Origin: Roseiarcus sp963765375
GTDB taxonomy: Bacteria > Pseudomonadota > Alphaproteobacteria > Rhizobiales > Beijerinckiaceae
Length of the DNA stretch: 64,000 bases
NCBI GenBank assembly: GCA_963765375.1
Contig: CAVXVZ010000011.1
Location: 434,001 to 498,000 of the forward strand
Reading direction: 5' to 3'
Made by a program: the position numbers and the translations under genes. The notes beneath the pieces are model-generated. The model saw nothing but the letters and a program-made list of their open reading frames with translations. It was not told the DNA's origin and did not search any database. Shown here piece by piece: positions 10,261-18,282 of the stretch (position 1 is the first letter of the stretch; the number at the start of each line of letters is the position of its first letter).

Positions 10261-11811
10261 TCACACGATGCGGCTTTTATGGCCCTTCCAATAGCGTTCG
10301 CGCAGCGAGGCCTTATAGAGCTTGCCGGTCGGCAGGCGCGGGAGCTCGGGCTCGAAATCGATCGAGCGCGGACATTTGGAATGGGCGAGATTGGCGCGGC
10401 AGAAGGCGAGAAGCTCGGCCTCGATGTCCGGGCCCGGCTCGAAGCCCGGCGCCAGTTGCACGACCGCCTTGACTTCCTCGCCCATTTCCTCGTTCGGCGC
10501 GCCGAACACGGCGGCGTCGGCCACCTTGGGATGAGTGACGAGCACATTCTCGCACTCCTGCGGATAGATGTTGACGCCGCCCGAGATGATCATGAACGTC
10601 GCCCGGTCGGTCAGATAGACGTAACCCTCCTCGTCGACATAGCCAATGTCGCCGACCGTGCTCATCTGGCCGTCGGGCGAGTTGGCCTCGGCGGTCTTGA
10701 CCGGATCGTTGAAATATTCGAACGGCGAAGCGGTCTTGAACCACAGCTTGCCGGTCTGGCGGGCCGGAACCTCCCGCATTTCGTCGTCGAGAACGCGAAG
10801 CTCGCCGTAGACCGGCTTGCCGACCGTGCCGGGATGGGCGAGCCATTCCGCGCTGTCGCAGAGCGTCATGCCCATGGCTTCGGTGGCGCTGTAATACTCG
10901 AGAATGATCGGTCCCCACCAGTCGATCATCGCCCGCTTGACCGGGATCGGACATGGCGCCGCGGCGTGGATCGCGACCTCGAGCGACGTGAGATCGTAGC
11001 GACGGCGCGCCGCTTCGGGCAGCTTCAGCATGCGCGAGAACATCGTCGGAACAAGCTGGGTGTGAGTGACGCGATATTGCTCGACGAGCGCAAGGAAGCG
11101 TTCCGCGTCGAACCGCTCCATGACGATGACTGTCCCGCCCCGCCTGATCGTACCCCCGACGCCGGCCAGCGGCGCCGAGTGGTAGAGCGGCGCGGGCGAA
11201 AGGTAAATCTGCCCCTCGCGAAAGCGCCAGAAATTGACCCGCGCGGCGATCAACGACAATGGTTCGGCGGGCGCCCGGTCGGGCAGCGGACGCAGCACGC
11301 CCTTCGGTCTGCCGGTCGTGCCGGAGGAAAAGAGCATCGCCGCGCCCAGCGTCTCGTCGGCGATTCGGCTTGCAGGACAGTCGGCCGTCGCCTCGCCGAG
11401 ATTGCGCACGCGCGTCCCTTCGCCGGGCCCGTCGACGATGAGACAGAGCTCGACATTGGGGCAATCGACCAGCGCCGCGAGCGCGACGTCGCGCTTCGCC
11501 TGCGACGTGATGAGCACTCTCGACAGGCTGCTGTTGACGATAAAGGCTAGCTCGGGCGCGGTCAGATACGAATTGACGCAGGTGTAGTAGAGCCCCGCCC
11601 GCTCGCCGGCCGAGCAGCACTCGACGAACCGCGGATGGTTCTCCATGAAGATCGCATAGTGGTCGAGCCGTCTGAGGCCGGCCGAGCGCAGGAGATGCGC
11701 CAGGCGATTGCTGCGCGCTTCGAGCTCGCGATAGCTGATCGCTTCGCCCGATGCCGCCATCACGACGGCGGGCTGATCGGCGCGTGACCGAGCGTGCTGG
11801 CCTGGATACAG
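10261..11811 (-). CDS. Fatty-acyl-CoA synthetase (FadD-like AMP-binding enzyme), probable CTG start
   Basis: About 516 residues of an acyl-CoA ligase: FSSGTTGRPKGV loop, EYYSATEAMG, VGDIGYVDEEGYVYLTDR and a C-terminal LPTGKLYK lysine. Close relatives begin M-Y-P-G-x-H-A. Here the same frame reads CTG-TAT-CCA-GGC-CAG-CAC with GGGAGG placed 5 bases ahead of the CTG (11809-11811). I therefore place the start there. A GTG at 11763 and an ATG at 11760 are the conventional choices but have no ribosome-binding site and would lose conserved N-terminal residues. It is flanked by two DUF4239 genes. Confidence 0.85.
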   Translation of the reverse strand: MYPGQHARSRADQPAVVMAASGEAISYRELEARSNRLAHLLRSAGLRRLDHYAIFMENHPRFVECCSAGERAGLYYTCVNSYLTAPELAFIVNSSLSRVLITSQAKRDVALAALVDCPNVELCLIVDGPGEGTRVRNLGEATADCPASRIADETLGAAMLFSSGTTGRPKGVLRPLPDRAPAEPLSLIAARVNFWRFREGQIYLSPAPLYHSAPLAGVGGTIRRGGTVIVMERFDAERFLALVEQYRVTHTQLVPTMFSRMLKLPEAARRRYDLTSLEVAIHAAAPCPIPVKRAMIDWWGPIILEYYSATEAMGMTLCDSAEWLAHPGTVGKPVYGELRVLDDEMREVPARQTGKLWFKTASPFEYFNDPVKTAEANSPDGQMSTVGDIGYVDEEGYVYLTDRATFMIISGGVNIYPQECENVLVTHPKVADAAVFGAPNEEMGEEVKAVVQLAPGFEPGPDIEAELLAFCRANLAHSKCPRSIDFEPELPRLPTGKLYKASLRERYWKGHKSRIV

Positions 11812-11922
11812 AACTCCCTCCCCGCTGCGAGGCTCGATCCTCGCCGCTCGTTCGTCCGGCCCGCGCCGGAAATTCAGAGTGCCCGAGGGCTTGCGGGTTG
11901 TCGAGACGCGGCCGCGGCGACT

Positions 11923-12675
11923 TCAGCGGCCGAGCGTGGCGATCAGGTTGTCGACGCCGATCGGCGAAATGCGGACCAGGCCGGAATAGGGCTGGCTGAA
12001 CTCGAGAATCATGAAAATGGCGCTGGCGACGGCGATCGATCCCATTGCCACCGCGGCGACGCTGACGAGGTTGAACGCGTTCAGGAATCCAAAGCTCAGG
12101 AACAGCAGCGCCGACCAGCCGACGACCACGAACAACAGCAGCTTCGGCATCGGACTGGCCAATTGCCGGCTCATCAGCAGGGTCGTCTGAATGACCTGGA
12201 TGAAGAACGGCTTGGCGGCCGCAATGAGCTCCCTCTGGCGGTCGTCGGCGGGTTTGAGGGCGGCGAAGAAGGCGGCGATATCCTCAAGGTCGGCGCGCGC
12301 CTGCGCATAGGGCGCGACGCCGCCCGCCTTGCCGCCCCAGAGCCGGTCGCGCGCGTGCGCCACGGCCTGGCGCAAAAGTTCGCGTCCGGCGCGCGCTTCC
12401 GGCCCATATTGCTCGAGGGCGAAATCAAGCTGCAGGATCACCGGCCCGAGCGACTGCGACTCGGCGGTTTGGGTCGTGTAGACCCCGTAGCTCGTCCAGA
12501 CCAGAAGGCCGAGGACGAGCGCGAGCAGCAGGATTACCAGGCCGGTGATCGACCCGACCATGCCCTTCGCCTCGGTCACGACCTGAACCGGTAACAGCCA
12601 TTGCAGCAGGAAGCCGATGAGCCCGCCGGCGAAGGTCAGCACGGCGACGACGGCGGTCCTCGCGAATGAGTTCAT
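11923..12675 (-). CDS. DUF4239 (bestrophin-like) membrane protein, second copy
   Basis: 250 residues with the same plan as the protein at 9384-10178: two N-terminal hydrophobic helices (residues 6-28 and 38-62, ending LVLGLLVWTSYGVY), a soluble middle with QLDFALEQYGPEARAGRELLR, and two C-terminal helices ending in FMILEFSQPYSGLVRI. Sequence identity to the first copy looks low, so the duplication is old or the two were gained separately. The ATG at 12675 has GGGG upstream. Function unknown. Confidence 0.8.
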   Translation of the reverse strand: MNSFARTAVVAVLTFAGGLIGFLLQWLLPVQVVTEAKGMVGSITGLVILLLALVLGLLVWTSYGVYTTQTAESQSLGPVILQLDFALEQYGPEARAGRELLRQAVAHARDRLWGGKAGGVAPYAQARADLEDIAAFFAALKPADDRQRELIAAAKPFFIQVIQTTLLMSRQLASPMPKLLLFVVVGWSALLFLSFGFLNAFNLVSVAAVAMGSIAVASAIFMILEFSQPYSGLVRISPIGVDNLIATLGR

Positions 12676-12797
12676 GGCCAATCCCCTTTCGCGCCCGGCC
12701 GAAGCACCGAGGCGCAGACGTATTATGCCCAACCCGGTTTTGGCGAAAGAACGATTTCAAAGACGGCGGCGATCGCAGAGGCCCGATACTGTCGGTC

Positions 12798-13220
12798 ATG
12801 CTCGCTCGCATCCGACCCGCGACACGAGCCGACCTGCCGCGCATCTACGAAGTGCGGCATGGGACGGCGGAAAACCGTTTGACCGATCCGTCCCTCGTCA
12901 CCGATGGCGAGGTCGCGTGGTATCTGGATGAAGCGATCTTCCTCGTGGTCGAAGACGAATTGGGCGTGCAGGGCTTCGTCTGCGCGAACCCTCAGACGGG
13001 CTACGTCTGGGCGCTTTTCGTCATCGACGCCGCGCAGGGACGGGGACTTGGAACCGCGCTTCTCGACGAAGCGACCCAGCGGCTGCGCCAAGCCGGGCAT
13101 CGCCAAGCTTTTCTGACAACCGGCAGGGATCCGCGGGCGGCCGCTTTCTACCGATCAAGGGGCTGGCGACACACTGGAATCGACATGAAAGGCGAGGCGG
13201 TTTTTCGGCTTTGGCTTTGA
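12798..13220 (+). CDS. GNAT family N-acetyltransferase
   Basis: 140 residues with a single GNAT fold: IRPATRADLPRIYEVR at the N-terminus, GYVWALFVIDAAQGRGLGTAL as the beta4/acetyl-CoA loop (Q/R-x-x-G-x-G/A) and AAAFYRSRGWRHTG near the C-terminus. It would transfer an acetyl group from acetyl-CoA to an amine; the acceptor is unknown. The ATG at 12798 starts directly before the fold and is preferred to the frame's earlier ATG at 12666. Confidence 0.82.
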   Translation: MLARIRPATRADLPRIYEVRHGTAENRLTDPSLVTDGEVAWYLDEAIFLVVEDELGVQGFVCANPQTGYVWALFVIDAAQGRGLGTALLDEATQRLRQAGHRQAFLTTGRDPRAAAFYRSRGWRHTGIDMKGEAVFRLWL

Positions 13221-13314
13221 GACGACGAGCTTCGCGACGCCGTCGCAGCAGCGCCACGGCGGGAGCGTGACCCGCCATCGGCGGCGCGCTGCTCTTGGAC
13301 CACGACGAGGGCGA

Positions 13315-13662
13315 TCAGAGCGACTCTTTCCCATGCGCCGCAAGCCAGACGGTCGGCTGGTCGGCGTCGGTCCATTCGACGCGATGGCGAACGTGTGGCG
13401 GCAGCTCAACGTAGTCGCCCGGGCTGAGAACTCTCGGCGCAGCTTCGCCTTCGATCATGAGGCCGGCGGAGCCGGCAAGGAGGACGACCCATTCCGTCTG
13501 GTCCTGGTCGTACCAGAAGCCGGGCGGGCTCGCCTGCCCGGTCGAGACGATCCGCTCGATTCTGGCGCCGGGGAGCTCGGCGAGGAGAAGGATCTCTTCC
13601 TTGCCGAGGCGCGCTGGAACCTCGGCAAAGAGGTTCCCGCTGTGGAGCACAGCCCCGCTCAC
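13315..13662 (-). CDS. Cupin domain protein
   Basis: 115 residues forming one small beta-barrel cupin. GFWYDQDQTEWVVLLAGSAGLMI carries the first cupin motif in weakened form (only E remains of the usual H-x-H-x-E set), and LSPGDYVELPPHVRHRVEW is the second motif with a conserved His. It overlaps the stop of the transglutaminase-like gene by 4 bases (ATGA), so it is translationally coupled as the last gene of the ATP-grasp cluster. Metal binding is uncertain because two of the expected His are missing. Confidence 0.78.
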   Translation of the reverse strand: MSGAVLHSGNLFAEVPARLGKEEILLLAELPGARIERIVSTGQASPPGFWYDQDQTEWVVLLAGSAGLMIEGEAAPRVLSPGDYVELPPHVRHRVEWTDADQPTVWLAAHGKESL

Positions 13663-14477
13663 GCCTGGCTCTGGGCCCCCGCCTGCTCGACGCGGATCGC
13701 GGTCTCGACTTTCTCCTCCCCGCCGCTATGTGCGCTTCGGGTCATCGCGCCGTCCTGGCCGTCGAAGCCGACGGCCACCCGGATATAGCGCTCGTTGGGG
13801 CAGATCGGCGCCGTGGCGTCGAAGGCGACCCAGCCGAGGTTGGGCACATGGACCTCAGCCCATTCATGGGCGCCGGCCCGCTCGGCGCCTTCGCCCCCGA
13901 CCCGATAGCCCGACACGAACCGCGCCGGAACCCCGAGCCACCGCGCGCAGGCGATGAAGATATGGGCGAAATCACGCGCCTTTCCGCGCGTTAGCGCGAA
14001 GGCTTCGATCGGGGAGCCGGCGGCGTCCTTGTCATCGGGGTGATAGGCGATTGTCTCATTGAGCGCGTCCATCAGCCGGTGCATCGAGTCCAACTGGTCG
14101 GCGGCGCCTTTTGTCGCCTCGGCGGCGAAGCCGCGCAGCGCCCCATTGACGTGAGCGAGCGGGCTCTCGCGCAGATACATCTCAGCCGGCAGCCTCTCGA
14201 CCGCGCCCTTGACCAAGCCGGCCGCGTCGCTGGTCTCGACTTCGCCGGCGGCTGAGACGGCAAGGCGCTCGATGAGGCCGTGGTGGGAGTAGGAGGCGAC
14301 GGCGTTGCCATGCGCGTCCTCGCTCTGCCTGAGCGCGCCGTCGGCGTCGACGTCGATCCGCCAGCGCAGAACGTACTGGCTGTCGAACGAGAGCGGCGTC
14401 AGCCGCAGGATCTGGTTGACCGTGCGGGCCGGCGGGGAGAAGCGGTGGATGATCTCGTGCGAAACCCTGATCCGCAT
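13659..14477 (-). CDS. Transglutaminase-like protein lacking the catalytic Cys
   Basis: 272 residues with the bacterial transglutaminase N-terminal region (residues 1-100, VNQILRLTP) and a transglutaminase/protease core. The His and Asp are present (AHEWAEVH, H204; VAFDAT, D220). The position where the family has its nucleophile Cys, in the G-x-C-R/Q-D-x-A-H motif, reads GKARDFAH, with Ala167 encoded by GCG at 13977-13979. Another Cys (C177) sits ten residues later but out of place. The protein is probably not an active thiol enzyme. It lies downstream of the ATP-grasp and alpha-E genes, the usual order for this cluster. Confidence 0.85.
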   Translation of the reverse strand: MRIRVSHEIIHRFSPPARTVNQILRLTPLSFDSQYVLRWRIDVDADGALRQSEDAHGNAVASYSHHGLIERLAVSAAGEVETSDAAGLVKGAVERLPAEMYLRESPLAHVNGALRGFAAEATKGAADQLDSMHRLMDALNETIAYHPDDKDAAGSPIEAFALTRGKARDFAHIFIACARWLGVPARFVSGYRVGGEGAERAGAHEWAEVHVPNLGWVAFDATAPICPNERYIRVAVGFDGQDGAMTRSAHSGGEEKVETAIRVEQAGAQSQA

Positions 14478-14498
14478 GTCGGGACCGCGCGGCCTTTC

Positions 14499-15458
14499 TC
14501 AGGTGAAGAGATATTGTTCGGAGATCGTAGTCGAGAGGCGCGCGTTGTCCTCGATGAACTCGGTGATGAACTCGTGCAGGCCGCCTTGGAAAATCTCGGT
14601 CATGCTCGAACGCTCGAGCCTGGCGTACATCGCCCGCGCCTGGCGCTGGGCGACGCCGCTTCGCCCGTCTTCGCGGGCGAGCGAATCGAGCGCGCGGTCG
14701 ATGCTTTCGTAGCAGGAGATGAGAGAACGCGGCATCGCCGACTTCAGGATCAGGAGGTCGGCGATCAGCCACGGCTTGACCCGGTCGCGATAGACCCAAT
14801 GATAGGCGGTGGCGGCGGAGACCGCGCGCAGGATCGCCACCCACTGGAAGTAATCGAGCGGTCCGCCGACAGTCTCCGTCGAGGGCAGGAGCAAATGATA
14901 TTTTACGTCGAGCAGGCGCGCCGTGTTGTCGGCGCGTTCGACGAATATGCCAAGCCGGTTGAACCAATAGGCGTCGTTGCGCAGCATCGTGCGGTAGCAC
15001 GAGCCGTCGAAATCGAGCGACGCTTTCTTGACGTAGTCGAGGAAGCGCATGAGTTCCTCGCGGTCAAGCGAACGGTTGCGGCCCCGGCTCGTCTCGAACC
15101 GCTTGAGCTGCAGCCAGGCGTCGTTGATCGCGGTCCACGTCTCGGCGGTGAGCGCGGTGCGCACCGCGCGTCCGGCGGCGCGCGCATTCTCGAGGCAATT
15201 GCGGATTGAGGAAGGGTTTGAGAGGTCGAAGGTCAAGTATTCGACCGCCGCCTCCTCGTCGAGCGCGCCGTGCTTGTCGACGAAGCTGTCGTAGGCGCCG
15301 GCGGCGTTGAGCGCGCCCTCCCATTCGCCGACCTTGTCGCTCTCGGTCTTGGGCAGATATTCGAGCCGAAGCGTCGCCTCGATGGTGCGGGCGATGTAGT
15401 CCGCCCGCTCCATCGAGCGGGCGAGCCAGAACAGGTTGTCGGCGGTGCGCGCGAGCAT
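14499..15458 (-). CDS. Alpha-E domain protein
   Basis: 319 residues, all-helical in character. It starts MLARTADNLFWLARSMERAD and contains ERADNTARLLD and YHLLLPS, all typical of the alpha-E family (DUF403). The family was described with circularly permuted ATP-grasp and transglutaminase partners in predicted peptide-ligase systems; its biochemical role is unknown. The ATG at 15458 lies 5 bases after the ATP-grasp stop codon, so the genes are co-transcribed and probably coupled. Confidence 0.9.
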   Translation of the reverse strand: MLARTADNLFWLARSMERADYIARTIEATLRLEYLPKTESDKVGEWEGALNAAGAYDSFVDKHGALDEEAAVEYLTFDLSNPSSIRNCLENARAAGRAVRTALTAETWTAINDAWLQLKRFETSRGRNRSLDREELMRFLDYVKKASLDFDGSCYRTMLRNDAYWFNRLGIFVERADNTARLLDVKYHLLLPSTETVGGPLDYFQWVAILRAVSAATAYHWVYRDRVKPWLIADLLILKSAMPRSLISCYESIDRALDSLAREDGRSGVAQRQARAMYARLERSSMTEIFQGGLHEFITEFIEDNARLSTTISEQYLFT

Positions 15459-15463
15459 CGAGG

Positions 15464-16894
15464 TCAGGCCTGGCCTTCCAGGTCGTCTACGATCCAGGTG
15501 TCCTTGGTCCCGCCGCCCTGGCTCGAATTGACGACCAGCGAACCCTCCTTCAGCGCGACGCGGGTGAGGCCGCCAGGCACGATGCGCACGCCGTCCGCGC
15601 CCGAGAGCACGAACGGCCTCAAGTCCACATGGCGCGGCGACACGCCGCTCTCGAACGAGGACGGACAGGTCGACAGCGCCAGCGTCGGCTGGGCGATGTA
15701 GTTGTTCGGATCGACCATGATCTTGGCCCCGAACTGCTCGCGCTGGGCGGCGCTTGCGTGTGGACCGACCAGCATGCCGTATCCGCCCGATCCGTTGACC
15801 TCCTTGACCACGAGCTGGTCGAGGCGCTCTATGACGTATTTCAGCGACGCGGGCTCCCGGCAACGATAGGTCGGCACATTTTTGAGCAGCGGCTCCTCGG
15901 AAAGATAGAACCGGATGAGGTCCGGTATATAGCTGTAAATCGCCTTGTCGTCGGCGATCCCGGTGCCGATTGCATTTGCGATCGTCACATTGCCAGCCAA
16001 ATAGGCGCCAACCAGTCCCGGCACGCCCAAAACCGAGGCTGGATTGAAGACCAGGGGATCGAGAAAATCATCGTCGACCCGCCGATAGATCACATCGACC
16101 CGGCGCGGGCCGAGCGTGGTGCGCATGAACACCTGATCGTCGTCGACGAACAGGTCGCGACCCTCGACCAGCTCGACGCCGAGCTTATCGGCAAGGAACG
16201 AGTGCTCATAATAGGCCGAGTTGAACGCGCCTGGAGTCAGGATCACGATTGTCGCCTCGCCGCCGTTTTGTCGCGGCGCGACCGAGCGCAGGCAGGCAAG
16301 CAATTGGTCCGGATAATCGTCGACCGGGGCGACGCTGTGGCGCGCGAAGAGGTCCGGCAGGAGGCGCATCGTCACTTCGCGGTTCTCGAGCATGTACGAT
16401 ACACCCGACGGCGTGCGGGCGTTATCCTCGAGGACGTAGAACTCCTCGTCGTCGACCCGCACGATGTCGATGCCGGCGATGTGGACCCAGATGTCGTGGG
16501 GCGCACGCCAGCCGATCATTTCCGGCCGATAGAACGGGTTGCGCACGATCAATTCGTGCGGGACGATCTTCTCCCTGAGGATCGCGCGCGGCCCGTAGAC
16601 GTCCTTGAGGAAGAGGTTGAGCGCTTTCGCCCGCTGGGCGAGACCGGCCTCGAGCTTACGCCACTCGGCGCGCGAGATGAGGCGCGGAACGATGTCGAAT
16701 GGAATGAGCCGCTCGGCGGCGTCCTTGTCGCCGTAGACGCCAAAGGTGATGCCGATCCGGCGGAACATGTATTCGGCCTGGGCGCGGCGCGAGGCGAGGA
16801 GTTCGGGCGGCGTCTCGTCGAGCCAGCGCGCGACCTGATGATAGAGCGGCCTCGTCGGACCGCCGGCAATCCCCATCTCGTCGAACGCCGCCAT
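15464..16894 (-). CDS. Circularly permuted type 2 ATP-grasp protein
   Basis: 476 residues of the DUF404/DUF407 family. Hallmarks are FGVYGDKDAAERLIPFDIVPR, the VLEDNARTPSGVSYM block near residue 170, the LTPGAFNSAYYEHSFLA stretch, VVKEVNGSGGYGM (ATP-binding Lys and Gly loop) and a C-terminal VVNSSQGGGTKDTW. ATP-grasp enzymes activate a carboxylate with ATP and join it to an amine, so this is the predicted ligase of the cluster with alpha-E and transglutaminase-like partners. It is the first gene; no obvious peptide substrate gene is adjacent. Confidence 0.92.
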   Translation of the reverse strand: MAAFDEMGIAGGPTRPLYHQVARWLDETPPELLASRRAQAEYMFRRIGITFGVYGDKDAAERLIPFDIVPRLISRAEWRKLEAGLAQRAKALNLFLKDVYGPRAILREKIVPHELIVRNPFYRPEMIGWRAPHDIWVHIAGIDIVRVDDEEFYVLEDNARTPSGVSYMLENREVTMRLLPDLFARHSVAPVDDYPDQLLACLRSVAPRQNGGEATIVILTPGAFNSAYYEHSFLADKLGVELVEGRDLFVDDDQVFMRTTLGPRRVDVIYRRVDDDFLDPLVFNPASVLGVPGLVGAYLAGNVTIANAIGTGIADDKAIYSYIPDLIRFYLSEEPLLKNVPTYRCREPASLKYVIERLDQLVVKEVNGSGGYGMLVGPHASAAQREQFGAKIMVDPNNYIAQPTLALSTCPSSFESGVSPRHVDLRPFVLSGADGVRIVPGGLTRVALKEGSLVVNSSQGGGTKDTWIVDDLEGQA

Positions 16895-16926
16895 TCCGCC
16901 TGCCCAAACCTCAGAGATGAACGCCG

Positions 16927-17637
16927 TCAGGCTCGAACGACGCTCCGCCTTGGTGATTCACCAGTCGCAACTTCCGTGCCGCCGCTGCGAGCGCGGCTCA
17001 GCGCCTCGGCGCCGCGCATCGCGACCGTCGCCGGCCAGGCGCCGAAATTGCCCTCGATCTGAAGAGCATCGGCCAGCCGCAGCCGAAACGCCTCGCGCGA
17101 AATCTCGACCGCGCCAAGGCTCCCCAGGTGCTCGGTCGAGAATTGCGCGTCGAGCAGCCGGAAACCTCCGAGCTTAAGGCGCGCGAACAGATGGACGAGG
17201 GCGACCTTCGAGGCGTCGCGGGCGCGATGGAACATGCTTTCGCCGAAAAAGGCGCCGCGCAGGCTCACGCCATAAAGGCCCCCGACCAGCTGATCGTCGT
17301 CGTAAGCCTCGAGCGAATGGGCGTGGCCCGCGGCGTGCAATTCGCCGTAGAGCCGCACGATCTCGTCGTTGATCCAGGTCTTCTCGCGCTCCGCGCAGGC
17401 GCGCACGACCGCCTCGAACGCGCGGTCGGCTACGACCCGGTATCGATCCGCCCGCACCGTCTTGGCGAGGCTCCGCGAGACGATAAGCCCCTCGAGCGGG
17501 AAGATTCCGCGCTCGTGCGGCTCGACCCAGAACAATTCCTTGGCGTCGCGGCTCTCGGCCATCGGAAAGACACCGATCGAATAGGCCCTGAGCAGGATGT
17601 CCGCCGTCAGCTCGAATTTTCGCGGCGCGGTTTTCAT
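16927..17637 (-). CDS. aat: Leucyl/phenylalanyl-tRNA--protein transferase
   Basis: 236 residues. It has the family signatures YSIGVFPMAESRD, WVEPHERGIFPLE, TWINDEIVRLY, HSLEAYDDDQLVGGLYGVSL and the GESMFHRARDASKVALVHL block. Aat moves Leu or Phe from tRNA to proteins with N-terminal Arg or Lys and so marks them for ClpS/ClpAP. The ATG at 17637 gives the usual alphaproteobacterial N-terminus; the frame extends upstream only into the divergent nikR region. The gene is 32 bases from the ATP-grasp start and shares its strand. Confidence 0.95.
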   Translation of the reverse strand: MKTAPRKFELTADILLRAYSIGVFPMAESRDAKELFWVEPHERGIFPLEGLIVSRSLAKTVRADRYRVVADRAFEAVVRACAEREKTWINDEIVRLYGELHAAGHAHSLEAYDDDQLVGGLYGVSLRGAFFGESMFHRARDASKVALVHLFARLKLGGFRLLDAQFSTEHLGSLGAVEISREAFRLRLADALQIEGNFGAWPATVAMRGAEALSRARSGGTEVATGESPRRSVVRA

Positions 17638-17709
17638 GCCCGCAATCGTGGAACCGTCCGCGCAGGCCGTCAAGCGGTAGCGGCGCCCGTCGCCGGCAGA
17701 ACGTCGATC

Positions 17710-17737
17710 TTGCCTTGCGCCGTCGCCTGTGTATGCT
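17710..17737 (+). promoter_or_regulatory. Predicted sigma-70-type promoter of nikR
   Basis: TTGCCT (17710-17715), a 16-base spacer, then TATGCT (17732-17737). It lies 41 bases upstream of the nikR GTG, with no other gene between. The -10 box overlaps the left half of the predicted NikR operator. Confidence 0.55.
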
Positions 17738-17758
17738 GATCTTCCAAGAACGTCATAA
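17731..17758 (+). promoter_or_regulatory. Predicted NikR operator
   Basis: GTATGC, 16 bases, TCATAA. The known E. coli NikR site is GTATGA-N16-TCATAC; each half here matches five of six bases at the exact spacing. The site ends 20 bases before the nikR start codon and covers the predicted -10 box, the arrangement expected for nickel-dependent autorepression of nikR and the permease behind it. Confidence 0.72.
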
Positions 17759-17778
17759 CCTTTCGGGGAAGCGCATTC

Positions 17779-18246
17779 GTGGAGCGGATAACGATCAGCG
17801 TCTCCGACGAATTCGCGGCCGAGCTGGCCGCATTCATGGAGAGCGAGCGGTACGACAACCGCTCCGAAGCGGTGCGCGATCTCGCGCGTCTCGGCCTCAA
17901 GCGCGCCCGAATCGATCAGGACCTTTCCGGCGATTGCGTCGCGACGCTCTCCTATGTTTTCAACCACCACGCCCGCGAGCTGGCGAAGCGGCTGACCGAC
18001 GCGCATCACGCGCATCATGGCCATCAGGTCGCGACGATGCACGTCCATCTCGATCACGACAGCTGCCTCGAAATCGCGGTGCTTCGCGGCGACGCGGCCA
18101 AGGTTCGCGAGTTTGCGAAGACGATCATCGCCGAACGCGGCGTCACCCATGGCCAGGCGAGCTTCGTTCCCGTTTCAATCGACATGGCGACGCACGCCCA
18201 TGGCGGCGCTTCTCACCGCCACGCGCATGCCCATCCGAAAATCTAG
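17779..18246 (+). CDS. nikR: Nickel-responsive transcriptional regulator NikR
   Basis: 155 residues. The N-terminal 50 form a ribbon-helix-helix DNA-binding domain (ITISVSDEFAAELAAFM, YDNRSEAVRDLAR). The C-terminal ACT-like domain carries the nickel ligands in HVHLDHDSCLEI (two His and the Cys) plus an upstream His in the HHAHHGHQ cluster. A His-rich tail follows the domain (THAHGGASHRHAHAH), which may bind extra metal. The GTG start has GGGGAA upstream. It is 36 bases from the first NiCoT permease and likely represses both. Confidence 0.95.
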   Translation: MERITISVSDEFAAELAAFMESERYDNRSEAVRDLARLGLKRARIDQDLSGDCVATLSYVFNHHARELAKRLTDAHHAHHGHQVATMHVHLDHDSCLEIAVLRGDAAKVREFAKTIIAERGVTHGQASFVPVSIDMATHAHGGASHRHAHAHPKI

Positions 18247-18282
18247 TTTCAATCCCTCGATGAGAGGGCGTTAGGGGCAGAG

